Of a stretch of 64,000 nt of DNA, positions 49,466 to 61,084 are shown piece by piece. Source of the DNA: Porodaedalea pini (lineage: Eukaryota > Basidiomycota > Agaricomycetes > Hymenochaetales > Hymenochaetaceae). The stretch covers positions 480,876 through 544,875 of the forward strand of contig NBAY01000031.1 in assembly GCA_002794775.1 (NCBI GenBank). The letters are read 5' to 3'. Within the stretch, counting starts at the first letter, position 1. Each line of letters starts with the position of its first letter. The translations under genes were made by a program, and so were the position numbers. Below the pieces are notes generated by a model. That model did not search any database. It saw nothing but the letters and a program-made list of their open reading frames with translations, and was not told where the DNA came from.

Positions 49466-50853
49466 ATGCCGCAATACCGGGGATTCAAAGCGTGGCTCCA
49501 GTCCGAAGACGGCGTGCTGGAGGAGTACTCGGTTGGGCGGGATCCTCGCGATGAGCGAGTGGGCACATGCTGGGTGCCGAGCGAGGTTGGAAAGGTATGC
49601 CCGCTCTACTATGTCTACTCATTATCCTTCGCAACTATGTGTTGTACGGGCCTGGTCTGACGTTTATTTGCAAGCGCTTCACTATTCATTGGGAACCAGT
49701 TCATTGGGAACCAGTTGAGAGAAACTCGGACTTCGAGCTTTTGGTATCGACGATCATAGACGGCATTGATTCCGGCGGACACTTTTCCAATAGGACATCA
49801 AAGGGTCGAAAGCTCGGCATGCGGATCAACGAGCACGAAATTCGGCCATTCATCTTCTCAGAGATTAAGCTTACAGGTAAGTTTTGCTCAGACCCACACG
49901 AGCTTTGATCTTTTGATCTGATTTTCTCCATGTCAAAGATGATGATTCCGCAATCCAACGCGCGTCAAAAGCTGCCCACATAGGCACTATAGAGCTTAGT
50001 CTTCGCTTCGTCAAAACGCAACAATGCACCCATGGCTGCAAAGCAACTTTCGAGAGGCACCCGATGCGGGACGAAACTGTACACGAAAAGACTAAAAAGG
50101 CTGGAGGCCATCGAGTGGTGTGAGTGATTCTAGCCATGCTCACTTAGCGTATATCTTGTCTCGCTAATATTACTGTTCCATGTAACTTACTAGCCTTGGT
50201 GATGCCGTGAAACTGGTTAATCGGAAGAGTTCACTACACCACACGCCCGTGGATCCCGAAGATGGCGGATTCCATGCACTCTTCAAATTTACGTACAGGC
50301 CTCGTGGTAAGCGCTTCTGATAAACAAGCCCCTCGTCCGTGTGCACTGAATCAGACGCAGCTTTTTTAATGGCTCAAGGTATAATCCCTCCAACTGTACC
50401 CGAGTCTCAAAAACCAAGTGCGGCGCAACCAGTTCGGGCTGCGCGCAAGAGGAAGCGAGGACCAGATAAACAGATACTCGGCGCTATCAGTGAGCGGATA
50501 CACTGTATTGGATCCAGCTCAACTAAGCCACAGTCGACAACAAGGCACACATCAGTGAAGGAAGAAGAGGTGGACGGACTTGTTAGGCAAAACGGAGCTG
50601 TTGATGTTGACGATGTTGACGATGAACTGAACGCCCTGGAGGTACGCAATTGTTTAGGGAGTTCCGACCTGAGTTAATCGTACGCTTACCTCTGACTTGC
50701 GCTGCCGCTTAGCAACAACTACTGGCAACGCAACAGCAGATCGCGCGGTTTCGGGCGCGGAAAGTGAAGCGAAAATCCTCCCCACGCACGAATGCTTTGG
50801 CGTCGGGTCTAGTAGTAAACAGCGACGGCGCCATTGACTTGACTCTGGACTGA
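49466..50853 (+). CDS. DUF7918 protein with C-terminal SIM-like motif
   Basis: Exons 49466-49594, 49675-49876, 49939-50119, 50194-50306, 50355-50641 and 50713-50853 encode 350 aa. It matches the 46499 gene exon by exon: MPQYRGFKAWLQ, TCWVPSEVGK, RFTIHWEPV, IRPFIFSEIKLTDDDSA, IGTIELSLRFVKTQQC, GHRVVLGDAVKL, ALFKFTYRPRDAAFLMAQGI and VRAARKRKRGPD, then SVKEEEV and DGAIDLTLD at the end. A 15-base perfect tandem duplication at 49687-49716 repeats HWEPV. Exon 5 is 30 bases longer than in the sister gene and carries a VDVDDVDDE acidic insert. No known function. Confidence 0.86.
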
Positions 50854-51798
50854 AGACCATCGGACAGCTCTACCCTAAAGAAGACGGTGCTCGGACAGTA
50901 CTATAGATGTCGACATATGGTACCTGCATTGTGCATTTATAAGTTATGTATTACCCGTCATGGACCGGTCCTTGAAACACCCCCACTCCTTGAGACACCC
51001 CATTTTATTTGGCTCAACAACATATTCCTGAGCTCAAATTAATGCATATAAACATTCTACTCATATAAACATGCTATTTAGAAAAAACCCCATGAAAAAT
51101 GGCTTGCATTTGAGAAAGTTATGGGTAAAATGGGTGTGAGAAGGTACTAGAATTGAGTGGTTCAGAATGTTGTTGGCTCGATTCATTCATAAAACATGCA
51201 TTTTAGCTAATTAAAAAAAAAAAAACATCACTTTTTAAGCAGTATATTGTATGTGTCTGCAAAATTTCAAGTCAAATGGATAGAAATTGAGTTGTGTAGA
51301 AATTCAGGGAAGTTGTGTAGCGCTTTGGCGCATCACAAAATTTTGCATCAAATGATATACGCTTTTGGGAATGATAATGACGCAGTAATGATCGGACCAG
51401 ACTAAATTAGGTTATATGTAGCTTTAATGGGATGACAAGGCTTCCTAAAGGCTTATAAGCGTGCATAATAATTGTGCAAGGTTGTAAGGGTAATTTAAGA
51501 CTTTCCACAAGGATATAAGGGCATGAAATAGTTGTACATATGTTTCATGCAAATGTAATGTGCTGGAAAGTCTGTCACTTCCATAATAAGCAAGGCGTAA
51601 GTTTTGCGAGCGTCTCATATACTTGTGCAAGACTTTGGTGGTTATATACGATGCTTATAAGCATCTCTGCAAGTATTACACGGAAAGTATAATTGCATTA
51701 AATACCTGAAGAACTATGTCGTATAACTACAATTGCATTAAATACATGAAGAACTATGCCGTATAATTACAATGTATCCTATCCAATAATGAGTGATG
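50854..51798. other. AT-rich intergenic block, possible non-autonomous element
   Basis: No gene seen. Near 50990-51014 CTCCTTGAGACACCCCATTT is loosely complementary to AAAATGGGTGTGAGAAGG at 51133-51150, which could be the ends of a short decayed inverted-repeat element. The sequence GGACCGGTCC (palindrome) lies at about 50963. The 3' end carries a 40-base tandem repeat. Confidence 0.35.
51691..51770. repeat. 40-base tandem repeat, two units
   Basis: Units 51691-51730 and 51731-51770 begin AATTGCATTAAATAC and differ at three positions. They lie just past the 3' end of the minus-strand gene that stops at 51799. Confidence 0.85.
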
Positions 51799-54506
51799 CT
51801 ACAGCAGCGAGACGGGAACGTTACAGTGCATAGAGGGAATGCGATTGAAATATCGAACAAAGGTCTCAACGTAGAATGAGATCAAGGGACAGAAGTCCTT
51901 CACACTGGCACCTACGCTCGTGGGGAAGCCAGGCCACACCTTCAGAATGAGGAAAAGGGCCTCGACGGAGCCGTCGTCCAATTGTTCTCCCCAGTACTCC
52001 CTTATCGGCTTCCGTATGTCAGGAATGACAGTGGTCGAGCCGTCGGTGGTGCCGAGATAGATGCGGCTCAATAGAGCATTCCGTTGCCGATGCTCGTCCG
52101 TTGTCATGCGTTCGCGCGGCAGGATCAGTTGATCGAGCGCATACAGCTCGTACCGGAATAAAAGCTCGGAAAGTTCCCACTGGACTTCCATTCGAAGGAC
52201 CTTGTTGCGGCCTATGCAGTCCGTTGAGACGGATTTACCGCGCCATACCTGCTGCTTAGTTCGATCGAACGGCTCCAAGTGGCGCTCGACGCCGAACACG
52301 ACCTTGATGGTCGCCTTGTCGGAAATTCGTTGCCGTTTCGCGGGAGGCAAGTCGCTCGCGTCTGGCGTGTCACGATCATGCGAAGAGAGAGAGATGTGAC
52401 TGGCAGCCTGTCTGGACGGACTGGCATCTAGTACCGAAGGCATCCTGTTGTAGATGCGCTCTACGAATGGATCGGCGGTGTTCGGTGGGAGCGGCGTGGA
52501 CTTCATGTAGTCGCCGTGCATGATGGTCTTCCAGTCTCGCAGCCTGCGCCATATTGACTTGTCGAAGATGCCGCCTTTGAGGAGCATATCAATCAATGTA
52601 GGCCGTATACGGATGTAGTTGAGATAAAGATCCGCCGTCTTTTCTGCGCTGGGGTGGATGAGCAGGAAAGGTGGAGGGAGTGGGTAGAGTGCAGCGTGGG
52701 TCTTGTTCTGGCCTATGGTGCCGAGTTTCGTCAGACTGCCCAACACGACCTTGTGGTACGAAGGCAGGTCCAGTCGACCATCAACTCCGTTCGGTATGTG
52801 GAGGATACGAGCGTAGTTAATGTAAGGCTCGCTTTGCGCCTTCTGCTTCCCCTTGTTCTCCACCTTTTCTTTCTCGGCCCTCTTCTTGAAGCTCTTCTTC
52901 TTCTTTGAAGGTACGTTCACCCGGGACGCTGCGTCAGTGGAAGGGACTGAAGACAAAGGTATTGAAGGAGGAGCCTGAGTGTGTTTCGTAGCAGACGATG
53001 ATGACGAAGGATGACTGAAAGCGGGAGCTCCGGGTTGATGATTCTGAAAGCCGTACATTTGCTCGAGGAGCTCGCTGATGTCGTCTTCCACCATGAACTG
53101 ACTCCTCGACAGATCTCGCAAATGCGCATCCAGTTGAAAGCTAAAGCCGTCGTGAAGAGGCCTTCCTTTAAATTGGAATAAGCCGCTTTCAACGTACTTC
53201 GACCATGGAACACAATCCCGGACGGCAAAAATTTTTCCATCTAACTGTTCATGCCGACAAATGAACCACACAGGTATACCGATCCGATAGAGGTGGTTGA
53301 CGACGGAGGGCTCGGTAGTGAATGCGCCGCGAACAGGCAGGATCTCTGTTTCATAGGATTGCTTCGACTTGATGCACGGCAGCACGACATCGAGGTACGT
53401 ATGCAGCCCATGCAGTTCGAGAATGGAGCGCTGGATGTCGCGTACAGTGAACAACATCTGCCGCCAGCTGCTTTTCAGGAGGCGAAGGCGCTCGACTCCA
53501 AACTGGCCCGCTTGCAAGCACCGCCTGTATGTCTTGTCCATTCCGTCGTCAGACCCTTCTTGCCTGCGTATCGAGCCACTAGTTCGCGTTTTCGCCGCTA
53601 TCAAGAGCAGTGCGGTTTCCAAATTGTCGATAAGTTCTCGACGCAACCGGCCGACTTGCATCTGCGGTTCGTTGTCGTGCCAGTGCTCCTTGTTACCATC
53701 CTCGTCGAGCAGGAGGACCTCCGTAAAGTCCTCAGACTCTTTGGGATCGTACAAAGGAATGTCTACGACGAGAGAACAAAGGCGCACAAAGCTACCCGTG
53801 GTGTTATTCACATCGAACGGGATGCAAGCGTGATGGATGGAAGTTTTTGAGAAAAATTGGGGCCATCGGCTGTATTCGTGACCTCCCCAAAAGCCATCGA
53901 CATGTTTGAGAACACCAAGTTTCTCATTCACTATCGGGTATTGCGGTACCCAGTTTGCGTTCGGACTCGAGATGACGTTCTTGTTATACTGCATATCCAC
54001 CAAAACTCGGGCATCTAGGGCTCGTACTGGGTATACACTCTCATCTGCGTGCGAATACTTTAGAATGCATTTCAGAATCAGCAGCTCGCAAACGTACCGA
54101 GATCATGCATCTTTTTCAAAGGTAAGGAATTCTGTTGTTGTCCTTCGCTCCTCGAATGACGCTCATCACCCCACGAGCCAGGCTCATCGCCCCACGGGCC
54201 AGGCTCATTGCTCCATGAGCCAAGCTCTCCGTCCCACTGGTACGAGCCTTGCTCCTTGTGCCCCGAGCCTTGCTCTTTGCCCCATGAGCGAAGCTCCCAC
54301 TGGCCCGAGCCTTGCTCTTTGCCCCATGAGCGAAGCTCCCACTGGCCCGAGCCTTGCTCTTTGCCCCCCAAGCCTTGCTCTTTGCCCCCCGAGCCTTGCT
54401 CCTTGCCCCACAAGCCAAGCTCCCACTGGCACGAGTCTTGCTCTTCGCCCCACGAGCTATTCTCGCCATTCGTACCATACCAAGAGTAATCACCTCCGCT
54501 TGACAT
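51799..54506 (-). CDS. 884-aa uncharacterised protein with Trp/Glu/Gly repeats
   Basis: Two exons (54506-54098 and 54044-51799) give 884 aa. The N-terminal ~130 residues are low-complexity, with repeats of the type SWGKEQGSGQWELR encoded by a 42-base minisatellite. The large second exon has no intron over 2.2 kb, unlike its neighbours. Segments VWFICRHEQLDGKIFAVRDC, RLRDWKTIMHGDY, ADPFVERIYNRMPSVLDASP and DCIGRNKVLRMEVQWELSEL are, to my recollection, typical of an expanded Agaricomycete family of unknown function often found in repeat-rich regions. A basic region (KKKKSFKKRAEKEKVENKGK) sits mid-protein. I assign no function. Confidence 0.75.
54265..54440. repeat. 42-base coding minisatellite
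   Basis: Units 54265-54306 and 54307-54348 are identical (start GAGCCTTGCTCTTTGCCCCA), followed by shortened, diverged units to about 54440 and weaker versions upstream to about 54160. It encodes the Lys-Glu-Gln-Gly-Ser repeats of the minus-strand protein. The opposite strand is also open. Confidence 0.85.
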
Positions 54507-55275
54507 CTTGAGATAGGTCTGTCGCAAGTTACGTGGTCGACAAAGGATTGAAATTTGGAGAACTTCGAGAAAGCCTTGACGTAGGATGAATCAGGATTGG
54601 ACTGAAATGTCTTTGAAAACGTTCGAGCCTTCAGCGCATTCAAATAAGCAACTTTCTATGACACACCTCGCAATTTCAATCTGCCTCTCCGCGGAGAAAT
54701 CCTTGAAGTGTTGGGCCCTGAAGACGACGACCTTCAGCTCAGCAAATACGAATTGTAGCCGCTGAGATACACAAGACAGTTTGCTACTGCAGACCGTCGA
54801 TGATATGTCCACGAGTATGCACTAGGCTGACTCTTAGGGACTTTGTGATGGTCGGGTGGGTTCTTCGGGCGGTGGTAACGGGTTGATTGATGGTGGGAGG
54901 CAACTTGAAGTCGACGACGAGAGTGGCAGCGGCGATGATCGACTTCGGACCGAGTCGTCACGTGCTGGAGTACGTGGGAACGCACGCGCGACTCGCTCCC
55001 AACTAGGCTCAGGCCCCACTGCCGCAAGCCTGACTCTCACATCGATGTCTCCCTCCCCCCTATCTCATTCTCCGCGACTGTAGCCCTTCGACCGTCCTCA
55101 ATGTTTTACTTGACCACGACCAAGCACACGCTCAACGGCCAGATTACGAGTAGTAGGTGCGATCATGCTACCTTGCTAGACTGAGCTTGCGAAACGGCAC
55201 GGACCACCGCTCAGGTTTGGTAAGTAATTGTTTCCTTTTCTTTCTGCATAGTCAATAACTCATGGGCTTTGTTAC
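54507..55275. other. Intergenic, divergent upstream region
   Basis: Upstream of the 884-aa gene (-) and of the DUF6698 remnant (+). A short spliceable start at 55101 (ATG TTT TAC TTG...) was seen but leads to nothing recognisable. Confidence 0.45.
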
Positions 55276-56965
55276 TTGCGTGAGCGTCTGCGTACCGCTC
55301 GAACGACCGACACACCAAGGATCAGCGACACATCGGGGATCAGCGATGTTATCCTCCAGTGGATCGTTTTCCCATCCGTTGACAACGAGTCGACATGGCC
55401 AGATAATGATCGCAAAGACTTTCGTGGATTCGAGAACGAGACACTCGCAAAGCTCCTGGCCCCCGCAGAGGTTCAGCCGCTCACTCCGGAGTAAGTACTT
55501 TGAGATAATCCTCCAGTGGATCGTTTTCCCATCCGTTGATACGAGTCGACAACAGCAGCTGTCGTAGCAAGCCATGATATGGACTTCGTGCATTACCCAA
55601 CAAGTTTGAGCACTAGAACTCAAGAAAGAGGTCCGTATACTAAAACATATCATATTGCTTTACCGGCTGACCATCGACAGCCAGATCAAGCAAATACTGG
55701 GATCTGAGCTTTCTGGGATCAGGACGGGATTTCTCGCTGTCTCGAGCCTTCTTTCACCTCGTCTTTCGACAAGTGCTCCCAGGCTCGATAGCAACCGCTG
55801 TCATAGTATAGCCAACCCTGCCGTCGTCGCCAGCCTAGTGCATGCGACAGGTGGGGTGGAGTATGCAGTACCGCAAACTATAGTTAGCGGTGCTGTTTTT
55901 TGATAGGGTGAAGGATGCGCATCGAACATACATCGTCATGTCAGGCGAGATATTACGATTGATTCAAAAAGAGGTGTGTACTATTCTTTCTTCTGTCTTT
56001 CTGTGATCAGAGCTTTCTGTGATCAGTACGCTGGCTTCTTCCTCTTGTCTTCGTTTATCTGTTTACTTTACTCATTTGCAGTACTGCAGCGGACATCTTC
56101 GTCAGCAAGGGACGCTACCTTGCTAGAGCATATGAACCATGGACTAGCCCGCAACAAATTCTAAACAAAGGTATTCCTAACGCAAAGCTTAGCCCTGCTG
56201 AATTACAACAAATCACTGATCCACCTTGAACAAAAGAAGACGTACTCATGCCTTCCCTATCACATCATTGCTTATTTATATTACATACTTTCTAGATATC
56301 TAGCTTTGTTGCGTGCGGACAGGGCCACGGTAACAAACAAAAAAAGGAGTTACCCGTGAACTTGATGGCAATCATAGCCGAGTCTTTGCCTTCGAAAATG
56401 GTTTGTAGGCCTATAAACACATCTTTACGGCGCCTTCTTCTGCAAACTCAGGTCCCGCTGTCAAAGGCTCAAGGTGTACGAAAATAGGTAATGCAGAGAT
56501 CCATGGTATGACCGAAGTCACTCCAGGATCACTTGCATACGTTACTGTCCAGGTATTTTATTTGTTTCACGGTTTGCGCGTATATAATACTGAAAAATGT
56601 ATTACTACCAGGTCTACTTTGCTCTTAGCGCAAGGCTCCATTTCTCTACGTCGAGTGCTCCAGAAATACCCGAGATGTTTAATGGTATTATTCAATTGTT
56701 CAGGTCTGACGTCCCACATGTCAAGAGGTACACTGCTGAGCTATTGATTTGGTGGAATTGGTACGTTCATCTGCATCTATGTGATATTATGGTCCCTTAC
56801 TAACCCTTACTAAGAATCATCTTTCCGAATACCCAAGCGGCAACTGATCCTCATGACCTAGGTGCCATAGCTGATATTGAAGACTTCTATCGAGACTGGA
56901 CCGAGGATGAGGAGGGCAATGAAGAGGGTGAGGAGGACAACAAAGAGGAAGAGGACAATGTATGA
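55276..56965 (+). pseudogene. Rearranged DUF6698-like gene remnant
   Basis: Two separated blocks fit one family. At 55276-55494, ARTTDTPRISD..VILQWIV and DRKDFRGFENETLAKLLAPAE resemble the ARSDDT..W and RGF..LLxP motifs of DUF6698. At 56390-56965, AYKHIFTAPSSA, GNAEIHGMTEVTPGSLAYVT, VQVYFALSAR and FNGIIQLF..YTAELLIWWN, followed by an acidic tail, match its C-terminal half. A GTATTT..CCAG intron at about 56552-56611 still fits. The halves are parted by ~900 bases, within which a piece of the first block is duplicated (33 bases shared at 55357 and 55510). In-frame stops occur before AYKH and at the last splice join. Probably dead. Confidence 0.6.
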
Positions 56966-57704
56966 ATTTTGATTGAAATTTCCGCTCACATTCAATCCGA
57001 TACCATCCATCTTGAACAGCTATTTCTATTTTCCCTATCGTTGGTCGCATATTGTTATGTGCTATTTCAATTTCATTCTATTCCAATACTTCCATCTAAT
57101 TGTCATCCACGACAACTGCTGCTAAGTGAGCTATAACTATTATACACATGAGAACCGACAGTGCGCATCACCATCAATTAGAAAGCATTATAAGTAATTT
57201 CTTGCTTTTATAACTCCGACAACTCTTCCGCCGCCTTGTAATCCTGACTTTAGAATTTATTTAATTATATATAAGTCTGCAATACTTCTGCTAACTTATA
57301 CTCTATTGAAAGTCTTATCATGTATTAAAATCTCTCATAAGTGTTTTGATATATTATAATTTGGTATGACTGTTATGCTTTTTGGTAAGTATTATGGTGG
57401 ATTGTAAGATGGAGTTCAGATTTTATTGCTCTATAATTATGCCCGAAATGATTATATGTATTACATGTCTTTTAAGACTTATAATTGAATATAATTAGTT
57501 ATAATACTCTGCAGATTTTTGTGATGATGTCGCAGAATGCAAAAAGTGTGCGTCACGATCAGCGCGTAAGCCCCAGTGCGTGCCGCGGTGCCTGTGACAT
57601 CAGGTTTCGTCGTGTTCAGCTCGCGTGCCCAATTAGACCACCTCCTCTTCTTCTGAGTCTTCACCTCTTGCACAACGACTTCGACGACGATTACAACAAC
57701 GACC
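56966..57704. other. AT-rich intergenic region before TMEM16
   Basis: Strongly AT-rich (57050-57520) with TTATAAT/TAATTATA-type strings, then a GC shift at about 57550 where the TMEM16 leader begins. No gene seen. Confidence 0.5.
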
Positions 57705-60466
57705 ATGGCGCCCTCCCCCGCCAGCGCCCCGGAAGTCGATCTCATCCTCGTCTTCCGCGCCGCGAACACGGACCCCACGCGCAAGTTCTTTTCGAAGCAG
57801 GAGGCGCGTGAGGACGCTGAGGCGGCCGAGGCAGAGTATACGCGCTTGCTGGAGACCCTGCGTGAGGCGGGCCTGCGCGCGAGTGGGAAGCGCGGCCAGA
57901 AGAACGGGCAAGTGCTTGTTTTCGTGTCGGCGCCGGCGGCGAGGCTCGCGAAACTCGTGCAGCGCGAACGGTGCGTAGCGGACGAAAGTCTTTCGCTCGG
58001 CTCAAACAAACAACTCATGTTTTTACTTCTTCTTCTTGTGGTTCCAGATATACGGATTTCCTGCGTGGTCTCCCCGCGTCGGAGCTCATCATGCAGGACT
58101 CCTCCGCGCTGTCGGACCCCTCGACGCTCTCGCCGGCCGACCGGCTGCGCATTGTCTATGAATTCGTCACTTCCACGCGCCACGACGGCGGGCTCGGCGT
58201 CGTCCCTGGGAGCGCGGAGTGGACGCGCGTGGAGAGCGTCCTCGCGCTACACGACCACGAGTTCAACGACATGTGGCTGCGCAGCTGGACGCGCCGCCAG
58301 TCGGCTTCGGGATTGACAAAGGCGAGTTGGATAAAATCAAAGACCAGGTGCATTTCTGTTCTTCCGTTATCCAATTCATGAGTACATACTTAATGATACA
58401 TCATATTTGTAACAGTTCGGCGAAGCCGTCGCGCTCTATTTTGCTTTCCTCTCCTCCTACACCTCGTCCCTCCTGTACATCGCCGCGCTCGGCATAGGCT
58501 TTTACCTCCTGCGCATGCCCTACTCCGCCATCTACTCCACGCTCCTCGTCCTCTGGTCCATCTTCTTCGTCGAGTTCTGGCGCATCCGCGAGCGCACCTT
58601 GTCCGTGCGCTGGAGCACGCGCGGCTCCTTCCGCGTCGAGCGCCGGCGCGCGCAGTACACGGACGCCGGCGGCAAGGGACTCAAGTTCCCGTGGTGGAAG
58701 CGCGATTTCCGCATTTTTGCGAGTTTGCCTGTTATTTTATTGTTTGCGGCGGCGCTTGCGGCGTTGTTGACGGGGATTTTTATCTTTGAGGCGTTTGTGA
58801 CGCAGTTGTACACTGGGCCGGGGCAGAAAATTATAGTAAGCAAGCCCAGACTATCGAAATTTCTCAATATTTGACAATCATTTGAAAGTCCTTCAGCCCT
58901 ACTTTACTGTTCGTTGCGCTGGTCCCACGACTCCTTCAAGTCTATCAATCATACGCGATGAGGCTCACGGACTGGGAAAATCACGCACATCAATCAACAT
59001 ACGAATCTTCACTCACCCTCAAAACCTTCGCACTCTCTGCGGTCGTAGCATACCTCGGGCTGGCTCTCTCCGCTTTCGTGTACATGCCTTTCGGCGAGCA
59101 GCTCATGGCGAGCGTCTCGCGCACGCTCTTCGCAACGAGCGCCGCTGTTGGCGCACAAGCGACGCGCGCCGCGGACTTCATCAACACAACCGCCGGGTCT
59201 GCCACTGAAAAGAACGTGGAGGGTTCATCGTCTATGCTCGGTAGCCTCCTTGGGAGTGCGAATGGCAAGAAGTTTAGTGTTTGGGCGAATGGCGCGAAGA
59301 CGGACCCTGCGCGACTGCAGAATCAGATGTTCGCGTACACGGTGACACAGCAGGCGATTGGGACGTTCACAGAGGTCGGGCTGCCGTTCATTATGCGCAA
59401 GGTTGATGCATGGCGCTCGGGGTCTTCGAAGTCTGGTGCAGGCGTAGGCGCCGGGTCCGGGAGCACGTCCGCCGGCGGGTCCCAGACTATGACTGCGGAT
59501 GGAGCGAAGAAGGTCAATAATGGGAAGCGTGTGGTGTTTGAGGACGAGGATGGCGGTGGGCGGGACGAGCGCGAGTTCTTGGCTCGCGTGCGTCATGAGG
59601 TTGCCTTGCCTGCATATACGCTTTTCGCAGATTATAGCGAGATGGTCACGCAGTTTGGGTATGTCTCGCTGTGGAGCACGATCTGGCCGCTTGCACCTGG
59701 TAAGACTACACCGTTGGTTGGAAGATACATGGTATTAACTAGGTTTATTCGTAGTGATGGCGCTGTTAAATAATTGGCTTGAGCTGCGTAGTGATGCGTT
59801 CAAGATCTCGACGCAGTGTAGGAGGCCGCTGCCCTTCCGAACGGACACTATTGGACCGTGGTTGGACACAATGGTCTGTGATCTTCCTTTAACTTACAGA
59901 TAACATATACTTATTCATAAAACGCTTATCCACAGAGCTTCATCGCCTGGCTCTCCGCACTCACTAACGCCGCACTCGTCTACCTCTTCCGACCAGACCA
60001 CTTCTCGTCTCCATCCGACTCTTCCTCCGTCCTCACCGGCAGCGCCATCAACATGTCCACATCCTCCGCCTCCACACCTCCCGACGTGAACCCGACGTTC
60101 CACATCAACCCCTATACCGCCCACACCTCGCTGCTCCTCCCTGCCGCACTCGTCGCTCTCGGCGCGAGCCATGCGCACGCGGCGGTGCGCCTGCTCGTGC
60201 GGCACGTGCTTGAGCGCGCGCTGTGGCGCGGGAGCGAGGCGGCGGAGCGCGTGGAGAGGAGCGACCGGGCGGTGAAGGGGTGGTATTTGCGGAGTTTAGG
60301 CGTGGAGGATGTGGAGGGGGAGAAGGAGAGGCTTGGTCGGGCGGATGCGGGGATGCAGAAGGATGCGGTGCCGGTGAAGGAGGGAGGGGACCTGGAGGAC
60401 GCGACGGGCTTTTGGACCCGCGATGAAGGGATGGAGGAGATTCGGAGGGCGGTGAAGGATGCGTAA
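57705..60466 (+). CDS. TMEM16/anoctamin-family lipid scramblase or channel (Ist2-like)
   Basis: Fungal TMEM16 proteins scramble phospholipids, and Ist2 tethers ER to plasma membrane. Exons are 57705-57970, 58048-58347, 58416-58835, 58889-59699, 59755-59873 and 59936-60466, about 830 aa. The cytoplasmic N-domain has VDLILVFRAAN, then LHDHEFNDMWLRSW and FGEAVALYFAFLSSYTSSLLYIAALG (TM1). RMPYSAIYSTLLVLWSIFFVEFWRIRE and KRDFRIFASLPVILLFAAALAALL follow. The groove region PTLLFVALVPRLLQVYQSYA, LTDWENH and VSLWSTIWPLAPVMALLNNWLELRSDAFKI contains the acidic residues that hold calcium in the family (E-x-R-x-D-x-x-K). The frame slips by one base between SWTRRQ and FGIDKGELDK (about 58295-58310) with no splice explanation, so an indel is present there. 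The C-terminal tail is basic/acidic, without a clear PI(4,5)P2 tether. Confidence 0.88.
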
Positions 60467-61084
60467 ACTGAACGAACGAACGAGCCAGTACGGCGCGAAG
60501 GGTATCGACGAGGAGGGAAAAAACGAACTCAAAAGCAGGTCCCTAATCCCCCGACTAATGAATGATTCACGACGAGCATGTACAGCATGCATGCACAATA
60601 CACGTTTCTCTATTTCCGCAACTACATCTACGAGTCTGCTTTCTTTGCCTCATACGTGATAGCTTCCACAGTACGCTTTTCCTTCTATTATCTCTAGCTC
60701 TATTGTACACACGCATTTGCACATGCTAACGATTAAATCATTCTCGTTGCATGCATATCATCTCGTGGTCCACAGACCCGAAATTTGCAAGAAGTACTAG
60801 TGTCGGGCACCTGTGCGTGCGATGTGGCGTTCGGGCATTGACACCGCAATTTGATTTGAATTCACTTTGTAGGTCCAAATGTGTGTAGAAGGGCTTTCTT
60901 TACATTGATGTGCTCAGAAGTAGTTATCCATTAATATTCAGGTCCCAGACTCGTCAACTCAGACTCAGTCAGCAACGAAAGTGTATAAAGCAATAGACGA
61001 GAAAGCAAAGATTCTAGATGAGGTGGTAATTGCTATGATAACCCTTTTTTTTTTCCGGATGCAAGAAAATCCATACCAGTCCGC
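60467..61084. other. Convergent 3' intergenic stretch
   Basis: 3' flanks of TMEM16 (+) and argJ (-). A T9 run lies at about 61043. No gene or RNA signal. Confidence 0.5.

Noticed and set aside
53251..53850. 199-codon plus-strand ORF
   Set aside because: Shadow inside the 2.2-kb exon of the 884-aa protein; composition mirrors the real gene.
54208..54489. Plus-strand ORF with His-Trp-Pro-Glu-Pro-Cys-Ser-Leu repeats
   Set aside because: It is the mirror of the 42-base minisatellite. Repeat units with length divisible by three are open on both strands by chance, and there is no flanking support.
54507..57704. Active transposase gene in the repeat-rich interval
   Set aside because: No DDE, DDD or reverse-transcriptase motifs were found; only DUF6698 fragments are present.
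58207..58290. Intron in TMEM16 removing the frame slip (GTCCTC...GCGCAG)
   Set aside because: It would delete the conserved LHDHEFNDMWLRSW segment, so an indel is the better explanation.
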